35,736 nucleotides of DNA from contig PMUM01000196.1 of the NCBI GenBank assembly GCA_003166855.1, positions 1 through 35,736 of the forward strand, given 5' to 3'. The notes beneath the pieces were generated by a model. That model made no database searches, was not told where the DNA came from, and saw only the letters and a list, made by a program, of their open reading frames with translations. Positions 23,822-32,157 of the stretch are shown in pieces. The stretch is from Acidobacteriaceae bacterium. Lineage in GTDB: Bacteria > Acidobacteriota > Terriglobia > Terriglobales > Acidobacteriaceae. The translations under genes and the position numbers were made by a program. The number at the start of each line of letters is the position of its first letter. The first letter of the stretch is position 1.

Positions 23822-25537
23822 ATGTCTCAACGGCTGGGTGACCTTCTCGTCAAAGAGAAGATTATTACCCCAGAGCAGTTGGAACAAGCGAATAAGACGC
23901 AGAAGGAGCAGAGCTGTCGCTTGGGCTCTGCGCTGGTGAAGCTCGGCTTCCTCACAGATGAGGACGTCACCAATTTCCTTTCCCGCCAGTATGGCGTTCC
24001 CGCCATCAATCTTTCTTATTTTGAAATTGATCCCGCGGTCGTCAAGCTGATTCCGTTCGAGACTGCCAAGCGCTACCAGATTCTTCCGCTGAGCCGCGTG
24101 GGCGCATCGCTAACCATCGCGATGGTCGATCCCACGAACGTGTTCGCGATGGACGACATCAAGTTCATGACCGGCTTCAACATCGAGCCGGTAGTTGCTT
24201 CAGAAAGCTCCATCCTGTCAGGGATTGAAAAGGCTTACGGCTCCACCAATCAAGAAGATCTTAAGACGGTCATGGAGTCGATGTCGGAGATGGGCGACAG
24301 CGACGTCGAGCTCCAATCCGAAGAGCAGCAGATGGAGCTGGCCGAACTGGAAAAGGCGGCCGATGAAGCTCCTGTCGTCAAGCTGGTCAATGTCGTCCTG
24401 GGTGACGCTGTGAAGCGCGGAGCCAGCGACATTCACATTGAGCCCTACGAAAAAGAATTCCGTGTCCGGTTCCGTATTGACGGCGTGTTGCAGTCGATCA
24501 TGTCTCCGCCGCTGAAGTTGAAGGACGCGATCACGTCCCGCCTGAAGATCATGTCGAAGCTCGACATCAGCGAAAAGCGTTTGCCACAGGACGGCCGCAT
24601 CATGCTGAAGATGAATGTCGGCGGCCGCAAGAAGCAGCTCGACTTCCGCGTCAGCACGCTGCCCACGTTGTGGGGCGAGAAGATTGTGCTCCGGTTGCTC
24701 GACAAAGAGAACCTGCGTCTCGACATGACCAAACTCGGCTTCGAGCCCGAGTCGCTGGTGAAATTCGAAAAAGCAATTTTGAAGCCGTACGGCATGGTGC
24801 TGGTCACGGGACCGACGGGATCGGGCAAAACCAATACGCTGTACTCCGCAATTTCGCGCCTGAACCAGCCGGACACCAACATTATGACGGCCGAAGATCC
24901 GGTCGAATTCCAGTTGGGCGGCGTCAACCAGGTGCAGATGAAAGAGCAAATCGGATTGAACTTTGCCGCTGCTCTGCGATCGTTCTTGCGACAGGATCCC
25001 AACATCATTCTGGTCGGCGAAATCCGAGACTTCGAAACTGCTGAAATTGCCATCAAGGCCGCCCTCACGGGTCACCTTGTGCTCTCCACGCTCCACACCA
25101 ACGGCGCTCCGGAAACGATTACCCGTCTGATGAACATGGGTATTGAACCATTCCTGGTGGCGACGTCGGTCCACCTCATCTGTGCCCAACGTCTCGTCCG
25201 GCGTATTTGCAAGGACTGCATCGAGCCCATCGACGTTCCCCCGCAGACACTGGTGGACGCAGGATTTACACCCGAGGAATCCAAGACGGTCAAGATTCAA
25301 AAGGGCAAGGGCTGCGGGGTGTGCAACAACACCGGATATAAGGGCCGCTGCGGTCTGTACGAAGTCATGGAAGTCGACGACGAGATGCGCGAACTGGTTC
25401 TGGTCGGCGCCTCGGCGCTGGAGTTGAAAAAGAAGGCCATCGAGCGCGGCATGATCACGCTGCGCCGGAGTGGACTCATCAAAGTTATGGCGGGAATGAC
25501 CACGCTCGAGGAAGTGGCCCGCGAAACGATTCATTGA
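23822..25537 (+). CDS. pilB: Type IV pilus assembly ATPase PilB
   Basis: PilB is the cytoplasmic hexameric motor that drives pilus extension. The N-terminal MshEN/GspE-N region (about 1-145, starting MSQRLGDLLVKEKIITPEQL) precedes the T2SSE ATPase. That domain has ASDIHIEPYE (201-210), Walker A GPTGSGKT (330-337), the Asp box FAAALRSFLRQDPNIILVGEIRD and a His box near LSTLHTNGAPETITRL. A four-cysteine zinc motif (CKDC and CGVC) follows. I chose ATG 23822 because AGGAG precedes it and it gives the family's usual start; an upstream in-frame ATG at 23768 lies before or at the predicted transcription start. It is first gene of the pilBTC cluster. Confidence 0.96.
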   Translation: MSQRLGDLLVKEKIITPEQLEQANKTQKEQSCRLGSALVKLGFLTDEDVTNFLSRQYGVPAINLSYFEIDPAVVKLIPFETAKRYQILPLSRVGASLTIAMVDPTNVFAMDDIKFMTGFNIEPVVASESSILSGIEKAYGSTNQEDLKTVMESMSEMGDSDVELQSEEQQMELAELEKAADEAPVVKLVNVVLGDAVKRGASDIHIEPYEKEFRVRFRIDGVLQSIMSPPLKLKDAITSRLKIMSKLDISEKRLPQDGRIMLKMNVGGRKKQLDFRVSTLPTLWGEKIVLRLLDKENLRLDMTKLGFEPESLVKFEKAILKPYGMVLVTGPTGSGKTNTLYSAISRLNQPDTNIMTAEDPVEFQLGGVNQVQMKEQIGLNFAAALRSFLRQDPNIILVGEIRDFETAEIAIKAALTGHLVLSTLHTNGAPETITRLMNMGIEPFLVATSVHLICAQRLVRRICKDCIEPIDVPPQTLVDAGFTPEESKTVKIQKGKGCGVCNNTGYKGRCGLYEVMEVDDEMRELVLVGASALELKKKAIERGMITLRRSGLIKVMAGMTTLEEVARETIH

Positions 25538-25572
25538 TTTCGAACTGGTAACTGAAAGGGAAGGAATTTCCT

Positions 25573-26709
25573 ATGGGTTTGTCGTTAAGCGATCTGCTCA
25601 AGAGAATGCTGGAGATGAACGGCAGCGACTTGCACATCACCACCAACTCGCCGCCCCAGATTCGTGTGCACGGCCACCTGGTGCCGCTCGATCTGCCGCA
25701 GATGACTCCGGCCGAGACCAAGCAACTGGCCTATAGCGTCATGACCGATTCCCAGAAGCACCGCTTTGAAGAAAGCCTTGAACTGGACTTTTCGTTTGGT
25801 TTGAAAGGATTGGCCCGCTTCCGCGCCAACGTCTTTAACCAGCGCGGAGCCACTGCCGCGGTTTTCCGTTTGATTCCGTTCGAGATCAAATCGTTCAACC
25901 AACTCGGCCTGGCGCCCGTCGTCAGCAAGATGTGCGACAAGCCGCGCGGCCTGGTGCTGGTCACGGGTCCGACAGGGTCGGGCAAGTCGACTACGCTGGC
26001 GGCCATGATCGACAAGATCAACAGCGAGCGCCACGATCACATTCTTACGATCGAGGATCCGATCGAGTTCGTACACATGAACAAGAACTGCCTGGTTAAC
26101 CAGCGCGAACTGCACGCCGACACCAAGAGCTTCTCCGACGCCTTGCGCGCCGCGCTTCGTGAAGATCCTGACGTCGTGCTGATCGGCGAAATGCGCGATC
26201 TGGAAACCATCGAGTCGGCGCTGCGAATCGCCGAAACCGGCCACTTGACCTTTGGCACGCTGCACACTAACTCAGCGACGTCGACCATCAACCGTATCAT
26301 CGACGTCTTCCCGGCTCACCAGCAGCCACAGATTCGCGCTCAGCTGTCGCTGGTTCTGGAAGGCATCATGTGCCAAAGCCTGCTGCCCCGCATCGACGGC
26401 AAGGGCCGCGCCATGATCATGGAAATCCTGGTGCCCAACGCGGCCGTGCGCAACCTGATCCGCGAAGACAAAATTCACCAGATCTATTCGTCGATGCAGT
26501 CCGGACAGGAGAAATTCGGAATGCAGACGTTCAACCAGTCGCTCGCCACTGCGTACTTCCAGAAGCAGATCACGCTGGAAACCGCGATGGCGCGCTCCAG
26601 CAACACGGACGAGTTGCAGGAAATGATTAACCGCGGCGCCGGCCTGGTAAACCGCCCGACCGCTGCGGGATCAACCCTGGCCCGAGGAGCAGCTCCATCC
26701 AAGCACTAG
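25573..26709 (+). CDS. pilT: Type IV pilus retraction ATPase PilT
   Basis: PilT powers pilus retraction and twitching. The 378-residue protein has the PAS-like N-terminal domain (about 1-100, SDLHITTNSPP at 18-28), Walker A GPTGSGKS (132-139), Asp box REDPDVVLIGEMRDLETI, and His box TFGTLHTNSA. The PilT-specific motif AVRNLIRE (290-297) matches AIRNLIRE, which separates PilT from PilB. The C-terminal 30 residues form a variable tail rich in Ala and Gly. AAGGAA lies about 8 bases before the ATG. The gene is 35 bases after pilB. Confidence 0.96.
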   Translation: MGLSLSDLLKRMLEMNGSDLHITTNSPPQIRVHGHLVPLDLPQMTPAETKQLAYSVMTDSQKHRFEESLELDFSFGLKGLARFRANVFNQRGATAAVFRLIPFEIKSFNQLGLAPVVSKMCDKPRGLVLVTGPTGSGKSTTLAAMIDKINSERHDHILTIEDPIEFVHMNKNCLVNQRELHADTKSFSDALRAALREDPDVVLIGEMRDLETIESALRIAETGHLTFGTLHTNSATSTINRIIDVFPAHQQPQIRAQLSLVLEGIMCQSLLPRIDGKGRAMIMEILVPNAAVRNLIREDKIHQIYSSMQSGQEKFGMQTFNQSLATAYFQKQITLETAMARSSNTDELQEMINRGAGLVNRPTAAGSTLARGAAPSKH

Positions 26710-26782
26710 CGCGGTTGGGGCACAAACATTTGGAACGAAACCGTTTTACGGAACCGGTATCTCAGTGAGGAGAAGCTAAAAC

Positions 26783-27991
26783 ATGCCAGTCTTTACATTT
26801 TCAGGCAAGGACGCATCCGGACAGAAGATTTCCGGTGAGCGAATGGCGGCCAACAAGGCGTCGCTGGCGCAGGCGCTGCGCCGCGAGCGCATTACACCCG
26901 GCGCGATTCGCGAAAAAGGCAAAGAATTCTCCATGCCCACGTTCGGCTCGGGCAAGGTCAAGACCAAGGACATCGCGATCTTCTTTCGCCAGTTCTCGGT
27001 CATGATCGATGCCGGCTTGCCGCTGGTGCAGTGCCTGGAAATCCTGGCGGCCAACCAGGAAAACCAGTCATTCCAGAAGGTTCTGACCGGCGTCCGGACC
27101 ACGGTGGAAGGTGGCGCCACGCTCGCGAACGCCATGCGCCAGTATCCCGTGGTCTTCGACGACCTCACGACCAACATGATCGAGGCCGGTGAAACCGGCG
27201 GTATTCTCGACATCATTCTGCAGCGCCTTGCGACTTACGTCGAAAAGGCTGTGCGTTTGAAGTCGGCGGTGAAGTCGGCATTGATTTACCCGGTCGCCGT
27301 CGTTGGCATGGCAGGGTTGATCGTCGGCGCGCTGCTTAAGTGGGTGGTGCCGATTTTCGCGAATCTGTTCGCGGGACTGGGCGTTGCCCTGCCTCTTCCC
27401 ACGCGCATCGTCATGGGGTTGAGCGCGTTCATCAACACTTTCTGGTGGATGTTCCTGGTGGGCGGCTTCGGTCTCTTCTTCGGGATCAAGCAGATCCGCA
27501 AGCATCCTCGCGGCCGCTACTATTTCGATAAGACGCTGCTCTTTATCCCTATAATCGGGGGCCTGTTGCGCAAGATTGCAGTCGGCCGCTTCACCCGTAC
27601 TCTGGGAACTTTGATCACTTCCGGCGTGCCGATTCTTGAAGGCCTGGGCATTACGGCCAGGACCTCGGGCAACGCCGTGCTGGAAGAGGCGCTGATGAAG
27701 GTGCGCAAGGCCATCGAAGAAGGCCGCACCATCGTCGATCCTCTGCGGGAATGCGGCGTGTTTCCCAACATGGTGACGCAGATGATCGGCGTGGGCGAAG
27801 CCACCGGCGCCATGGACTCGATGCTGCAGAAGATTGCCGACTTCTACGAAGAAGAAGTCGACGCGGCCACCAAAGACATGCTGGCCATGCTGGAACCGAT
27901 CATCATCGCCATCTTGGGCGTGAGCGTCGGTGGCATCGTCATCTCGCTCTATATGCCGCTGTTCGCCATGATCGCCAAGTTGGCTGGCTAA
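26783..27991 (+). CDS. pilC: Type IV pilus inner-membrane platform protein PilC
   Basis: PilC is the inner-membrane platform through which PilB and PilT act on pilin. The 402-residue protein has two GspF-type domains (about 68-191 and 272-394). Each carries the GETGG / GEATGAM-type motifs (IEAGETGGILDIIL and IGVGEATGAMDSML) and helical bundles. Three membrane helices lie near 168-190, 208-234 and 370-396. The start MPVFTFSGKDASGQKISG is typical. GAGGAGAAG precedes the ATG. It follows pilT by 73 bases and is separated from pilS by a strong hairpin. Confidence 0.96.
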   Translation: MPVFTFSGKDASGQKISGERMAANKASLAQALRRERITPGAIREKGKEFSMPTFGSGKVKTKDIAIFFRQFSVMIDAGLPLVQCLEILAANQENQSFQKVLTGVRTTVEGGATLANAMRQYPVVFDDLTTNMIEAGETGGILDIILQRLATYVEKAVRLKSAVKSALIYPVAVVGMAGLIVGALLKWVVPIFANLFAGLGVALPLPTRIVMGLSAFINTFWWMFLVGGFGLFFGIKQIRKHPRGRYYFDKTLLFIPIIGGLLRKIAVGRFTRTLGTLITSGVPILEGLGITARTSGNAVLEEALMKVRKAIEEGRTIVDPLRECGVFPNMVTQMIGVGEATGAMDSMLQKIADFYEEEVDAATKDMLAMLEPIIIAILGVSVGGIVISLYMPLFAMIAKLAG

Positions 27992-28012
27992 AAGCAGGTT
28001 TCAAGGTGGAGG

Positions 28013-28062
28013 GGTTTCAAGGTTTCAAGGTGTGACGAGTGACACTTTGAAACCTTGAAACC
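28013..28062. repeat. 20-bp stem hairpin between pilC and pilS
   Basis: Arms 28013-28032 (GGTTTCAAGGTTTCAAGGTG) and 28043-28062 pair over 20 positions with a single G-T wobble around a 10-base loop. Further GGTTTCAA-type units occur before and after (27998-28090). There is no T run, so it is a processing, stability or repeat element rather than a classic terminator. Confidence 0.85.
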
Positions 28063-28106
28063 TTGAAACTCTGAACCTTGAAACTTTGGAACCTTCGGTC
28101 TTCATA

Positions 28107-29819
28107 ATGCAATCGACGTTTGATGAGCGCAATTGGCTGATATGGCTGGTCCGGGTCCGCATTTTTATTCTGACCCTCCTGCTGGCCATTGAACTGGCGG
28201 TCGCCCAATTCAGCCCGGGCCCGGTGCCCATGCGGCTCTTCATCACAACCATTTTGTTGTGGTACAGCCTCTCGCTCTTCTACGTACTTCTTCTCTCGTT
28301 CTGGCAGGAGCACCGTCTGCAGGCCTCGCTGCAGGTTGTGACCGATTTGATCATGGTCAGCCTCGTGGTCCACGAGACCGGCGGGTGGGACAGTTCCCTG
28401 AACTTCCTCTATCCCCTGGTCATCATCGTGGCCAGCGTGCTGTTGCCGCGCGTGTGGGCGCAACTCGTCGCCGCTCTGGCTTTCATCCTTTACGGAACGG
28501 TGCTGGAACTGAACTACTATGCCGTAGTTCCTTCCTACTGCACCACCCATCCCGGCACGAAGGCGCTGCAGGCCATTATCTTTGTCAATCTCTTCGCGTT
28601 CCTGGCGGTGGCTTATCTGGCCGGACTGCTCACCTCAAAACTGCGGCAGGTGGGCGTACAACTGAAGGACACCAGCGGCGCGCTCGAAAGCCTGCAGGCG
28701 CTGCACGAGAACATCATCCACTCCATCAGCAGCGGACTGATCACCACCGGTCTCGACGGGCGCATCACGCTGGTCAACGCCGCGGCCCAGCGCTTGCTGG
28801 AGCGTAGTCCAGCAGAGCTGTTGGGTGCGCCGGTTCATCAGCTGTTTCTGGATCCATTGCCCACCGTGGAATCGCCGGAGGCGCATGGGGAAGTCCGCTT
28901 CGAGCCGCCCACGAAATTCCGCAAGACGGTTCGCGTCCGGGCGGCAGCCTTGACTGTGCCCGAGCGCGGAGACCTGGGTTACGTGTATGTTCTCGACGAT
29001 CTCACGGAGATTCGCCGCCTGGAGCGTGAAGTCCGGATGCAGGACAAACTGGCCGCTGTCGGCCGGCTGGCTGCGGCCATCGCGCACGAAATCCGCAACC
29101 CGCTGACTTCCATTGCCGGCTCGGTCAGCATGCTGTCCGGCGTGCCGGAGATGAACGAGGATCACCGCCGCCTGCTCGACATCGTGACCCGCGAGTCGCA
29201 GCGGTTGAACAGCATCATCACCGACTTCCTGGCCTACTCGCGCACCAAGCAATATCACTTCGACCGGATCGACCTGATTCAGTCCGTGGAAGATACGTTG
29301 ACGCTCATGGAGCACCGCATGACGGCGGAGAAAACCGGGATCAAGATTGAACGCCGGTTCACGGTGCGTCAGGCGTGGGCCATTGCCGACGGCGACAAGC
29401 TCAAGCAGGTGTTCTGGAACCTGTGTGAGAACGCGGTGCGCGCCATGAAAAATGGTGGAACGCTCACCGCCGCGGTCGAGTCTCTGGGCGACGACTGGCA
29501 GGTCTCTTTCATCGATACGGGCACAGGCATGACGCCGCAGCAGATCGAAAAACTCTTCGAGCCCTTCCAGTCCAACTTCGAAGGCGGGACCGGACTCGGG
29601 CTGGCCATTGTCTACCAGATTGTGCAGGCGCACGAAGGCAAGGTTTGGGCGCGATCCAAGCCAGGGCAGGGAACCACGCTCGTCCTGCGGTTGCGCCGTC
29701 TCGATGCCGAGAGGCCGGCCTCCGCCGGTGAGAGTGCTGCCCGCACTGCGGATCAATCCCGGGCACTGGTCGCAGGGCGGCCCGCTGCGGCTGCTGCCGG
29801 AGGAGGTTTGCGTGGCTAA
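28107..29819 (+). CDS. pilS: PilS-like sensor histidine kinase
   Basis: The 570-residue kinase has six hydrophobic helices in about residues 11-176, a PAS domain (about 195-305, IIHSISSGLITTGLDGRITLVNAAAQRLL), HisKA with H327 in AIAHEIRNPLTSI, and HATPase_c (NLCENAVRAMKNGG, FIDTGTGM, GTGLGLAIVYQIV). Six helices then PAS is the PilS arrangement; PilS senses pilin levels in the membrane in other bacteria. I prefer ATG 28107 over TTG 28086. The last 30 residues are an Ala/Gly/Arg-rich tail. Its stop overlaps pilR by 8 bp, so the pair is co-translated. Confidence 0.92.
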   Translation: MQSTFDERNWLIWLVRVRIFILTLLLAIELAVAQFSPGPVPMRLFITTILLWYSLSLFYVLLLSFWQEHRLQASLQVVTDLIMVSLVVHETGGWDSSLNFLYPLVIIVASVLLPRVWAQLVAALAFILYGTVLELNYYAVVPSYCTTHPGTKALQAIIFVNLFAFLAVAYLAGLLTSKLRQVGVQLKDTSGALESLQALHENIIHSISSGLITTGLDGRITLVNAAAQRLLERSPAELLGAPVHQLFLDPLPTVESPEAHGEVRFEPPTKFRKTVRVRAAALTVPERGDLGYVYVLDDLTEIRRLEREVRMQDKLAAVGRLAAAIAHEIRNPLTSIAGSVSMLSGVPEMNEDHRRLLDIVTRESQRLNSIITDFLAYSRTKQYHFDRIDLIQSVEDTLTLMEHRMTAEKTGIKIERRFTVRQAWAIADGDKLKQVFWNLCENAVRAMKNGGTLTAAVESLGDDWQVSFIDTGTGMTPQQIEKLFEPFQSNFEGGTGLGLAIVYQIVQAHEGKVWARSKPGQGTTLVLRLRRLDAERPASAGESAARTADQSRALVAGRPAAAAAGGGLRG

Positions 29820-31206
29820 CATTCTGGTCTGCGACGACGAACGCTCCATTTGCGAGATGCTCGACATCTCTCTGCGCCGCGAGGGACATCGGGTTGAGAC
29901 CGTGCAAGCGGGACAGACGGCAAAAAACAAGATCGACGGCGCGCTCTACGACGTCATCATCACCGACATCAAGATGCCGAATATCGACGGCATCGAAGTG
30001 CTGCGCCACGCGCACCGCGTTTCGCCCGACTCCGCTGTCATCCTGATCACTGCCGTGGACGACTACGAGGCTGCCGTGCAAGCAGTGAAAGCCGGAGGCG
30101 CCACCGATTACATCCGCAAGAGTCCCGGGCTGGTCGATGAGATCAAGCTGGCCATCAACCGCGCGGTCGAGAAGCTGAATCTGAGCAAGCAGAACTTCGC
30201 ACTACGCCGCGACGCTGCCACCCGCAACTCGCTCGACAATATCATCGGCTCCAGTGGGGCCATGGAGAAGCTCAAGCAGACGGTTCGCACGGTTGCCTCC
30301 ACCGCAAGCACAGTTTTGATCCACGGCGAGAGCGGCACTGGTAAGGAACTCGTGGCCCGCGCCGTGCACGTCTGTTCGCCGCGCGCAACCGATGCCTTTG
30401 TTTCCGTGAACTGCGGAGCCTTCCCGGAGACCCTGCTAGAGAGCGAACTCTTCGGCTACCTGAAGGGCGCCTTTACCGGAGCCAACCAGAACAAGCGCGG
30501 CCTGTTCGAAGTCGCAGACGGCGGCACTATCTTCCTCGACGAAATCAGCGAGATGACGATGGCCATGCAGGTGAAGCTGCTGCGCGTTCTGCAGGAGCGC
30601 ACCGTGCGTCCCGTGGGCAGCGCCAGTGAGATTTCGATCGACGTGCGCGTCATCGCCGCTACCAACCGCGACCTCGACAAAGCCGTCGCCGAAAATGTGT
30701 TTCGCGAAGATCTTTACTACCGGTTGAACGTCATTCCCATCCGCGTGCCTCCCCTGCGCGAGCGCCGCGAAGACATCCCGCTGCTGGCGAACCATTTTCT
30801 GAAGAAGTATGCCAGCGCCGCCGGCCGCAGCATCCTGCGCGTGAATGCGCCGTCCCTCGATTCCCTGTGCGGCTACGAGTGGCCGGGCAACGTCCGCCAG
30901 TTGGAGAACACTGTCGAACGCGCTGTCGCGCTTGAAACCACCGAGGAGTTGCACGTCGAACTTCCCGCGGAGCGCCCGAAAGCGCGCGCAGCAGCAGCCT
31001 CTGGCGACGGCGGATCTCTCCCGGAAGTCGGTTCAACTGTGAGTCTTCCAGAAGGGATCGGCATGGAAACCTACGTGGCAGGCATCGAACGTTCCCTGCT
31101 GCAGACCGCGCTCAACCAGAGCGGCGGCGTGCAAACCAAAGCCGCCGACGTGCTTGGCATCTCCTACCGATCCTTCCGGCATTTGATGAAGAAGTACGGA
31201 CTGTAG
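29812..31206 (+). CDS. pilR: PilR-like sigma54-dependent response regulator
   Basis: The 464-residue protein has a receiver (D52 in TDIKMPNIDG, Lys103 followed by Ser rather than Pro), AAA+ domain with Walker A GESGTGKE (172-179), an intact GAFTGA loop (219-224), Walker B GGTIFLDE, and the R-finger region YRLNVIPIRVPPLRER. A C-terminal Fis-type HTH follows (GVQTKAADVLGISYRSFRHLMKKYGL). It should activate sigma54 promoters of pilus genes when phosphorylated by PilS. I chose GTG 29812 because GGAGGAGG lies 5 bases upstream and the receiver begins at once. Longer in-frame starts lie inside pilS. Confidence 0.94.
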   Translation: MANILVCDDERSICEMLDISLRREGHRVETVQAGQTAKNKIDGALYDVIITDIKMPNIDGIEVLRHAHRVSPDSAVILITAVDDYEAAVQAVKAGGATDYIRKSPGLVDEIKLAINRAVEKLNLSKQNFALRRDAATRNSLDNIIGSSGAMEKLKQTVRTVASTASTVLIHGESGTGKELVARAVHVCSPRATDAFVSVNCGAFPETLLESELFGYLKGAFTGANQNKRGLFEVADGGTIFLDEISEMTMAMQVKLLRVLQERTVRPVGSASEISIDVRVIAATNRDLDKAVAENVFREDLYYRLNVIPIRVPPLRERREDIPLLANHFLKKYASAAGRSILRVNAPSLDSLCGYEWPGNVRQLENTVERAVALETTEELHVELPAERPKARAAAASGDGGSLPEVGSTVSLPEGIGMETYVAGIERSLLQTALNQSGGVQTKAADVLGISYRSFRHLMKKYGL

Positions 31207-31240
31207 CTTTGAGCTCCGAGCTTTGAGCCGCGAGCCTAGC
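31203..31240. repeat. AGCT-type degenerate repeat after pilR
   Basis: Units GAGCTCCGAGCTTTGAGCC immediately follow the pilR stop and resemble the other AGCT-rich tracts. A further TCAGCTAGC lies at 31268-31276. Confidence 0.45.
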
Positions 31241-31282
31241 TTCCACCAACCCGATCATTTGCTCGCAACTCATGACTCTCAG

Positions 31283-31633
31283 CTAGCTTTTCTTCAACTG
31301 CTGCTTCCATCCCAGCACCCGCGCCTTGGCACCTTCCGCTTCTGCCTCAGGGATCATCCCTTTCTTCTGATACAGCACCGATAGGCTGGTATGGGCCAGC
31401 ACGTCGTCGGGATCGAGTTCCGCGAGTCGCTGCGCGACGGCGATGGCATCATCGTAACGCTGCAGATCCTGCAGGACGCGCGCCAGACCGTGCATGGCTT
31501 CAGTAAACGTCGGGTCGGCGGCCAGCGACTCCTGATACGCGGCGACGGCCTGTTCCAGGTGCCCGTCGGCCATCAAGTCGAGCGCGGCGTAGTAGTGATC
31601 TTCGGCCTTCTGGCGGGCATTTGCGTCAGGCAT
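31283..31633 (-). CDS. Small TPR-repeat protein
   Basis: The 116-residue soluble protein is made of about three tetratricopeptide repeats. These are EDHYYAALDLMADGHLEQAVAAYQESLAADPTF (about 11-43), TEAMHGLARVLQDLQRYDDAIAVAQRLAELDPDD (44-77), and VLAHTSLSVLYQKKGMIPEAEAEGAKARVLG (78-108). A short basic end (KQQLKKS) follows. I chose ATG 31633 because the TPR pattern starts right after it; the frame is open further to ATG 31717 but that part overlaps an inverted repeat. No signal peptide is present, so it is cytosolic. The partner is unknown. Confidence 0.82.
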   Translation of the reverse strand: MPDANARQKAEDHYYAALDLMADGHLEQAVAAYQESLAADPTFTEAMHGLARVLQDLQRYDDAIAVAQRLAELDPDDVLAHTSLSVLYQKKGMIPEAEAEGAKARVLGWKQQLKKS

Positions 31634-31704
31634 GCGGAAAAATTCCAGGCAGAGACTGGATTCTAACACGCGCTGTGCTTGCATCTCTTGACCCAAGATC
31701 TCTA

Positions 31705-31777
31705 CCACGAAGGTCACGAAGGATCACGAAGGAACCCGTGCAATGAACCCCTTCCTGATCCCTCGTGTCCTTTGTGG
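31705..31777. repeat. CACGAAGG-type inverted repeat
   Basis: The 28-base arms 31705-31732 and 31750-31777 pair with four mismatches around a 17-base loop. The left arm is itself a tandem of CACGAAGG units. It lies between the divergent TPR gene and the 77-residue gene. Confidence 0.82.
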
Positions 31778-31829
31778 TTCCTGTTTTCTCTTGCAGGCTG
31801 CTGGTTGACCTTGCAGGTATGATGGCTGC

Positions 31830-32063
31830 ATGCGCTACAAAGTCCGTTTTCTTTGGAATGCCACGAAGGGCCATCGCCTGGCCCCGTGGCGGAGCCCATA
31901 CCTGCTCTGGCGCATCGAAACCTACACCGGCGTGAAGATGACGCAGATCGGCTTTCTGGAATTCTGGGAGTTCATGTGGCGTGAGAGGCGCGACCTATGG
32001 CGCTTTTTGAAGTGGACGGGCGAAATGGAGCGCTGGGTCCATCCCAAACCGAAGAGTTCTTAG
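31830..32063 (+). CDS. Conserved-looking 77-residue protein of unknown function
   Basis: The protein begins MRYKVRFLWNATKGHRLAPW and is strikingly rich in Trp and aromatic residues, with a motif RSPYLLWRIETYTG followed by FLEFWEFMWRERRDLWRFLKW. It is basic, without a signal peptide, and probably helical and amphipathic. I believe similar small proteins exist in Acidobacteria, but no function or named family is known to me. No Shine-Dalgarno is visible: the bases before the ATG are GCAGGTATGATGGCTGC, where AGG lies about 15 bases upstream. A structured repeat follows the stop. Confidence 0.68.
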   Translation: MRYKVRFLWNATKGHRLAPWRSPYLLWRIETYTGVKMTQIGFLEFWEFMWRERRDLWRFLKWTGEMERWVHPKPKSS

Positions 32064-32070
32064 ATTTACG

Positions 32071-32153
32071 GTAGCGCCGCTGTCGTGGCGGCGTCTCGCC
32101 GCCACAGCGCGGGCGGGAGGCCCCGCCGACAGCCGGCAAGGTGCCGACGCTAC
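32071..32153. repeat. Nested palindromic repeat between convergent genes
   Basis: The outer ends GTAGCG (32071-32076) and CGCTAC (32148-32153) are inverted. Inside is a perfect 9-bp stem GTGGCGGCG / CGCCGCCAC with loop TCT (32085-32105), and a second GC-rich stem near 32112-32128. It fills the 94-base gap between two convergent genes and could block readthrough both ways, though no T run is present. Confidence 0.75.
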
Positions 32154-32157
32154 TAAA

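Noticed and set aside
23552-23887. 111-codon minus-strand frame
   Set aside because: It is antisense to the pilB start and the candidate small ORF, with no recognisable motif.
24218-25534. 438-codon minus-strand frame
   Set aside because: Antisense to pilB, with composition typical of a reverse-complement shadow and no motif.
28635-29930. 431-codon minus-strand frame
   Set aside because: Antisense to pilS and pilR, which carry full kinase and receiver motifs.
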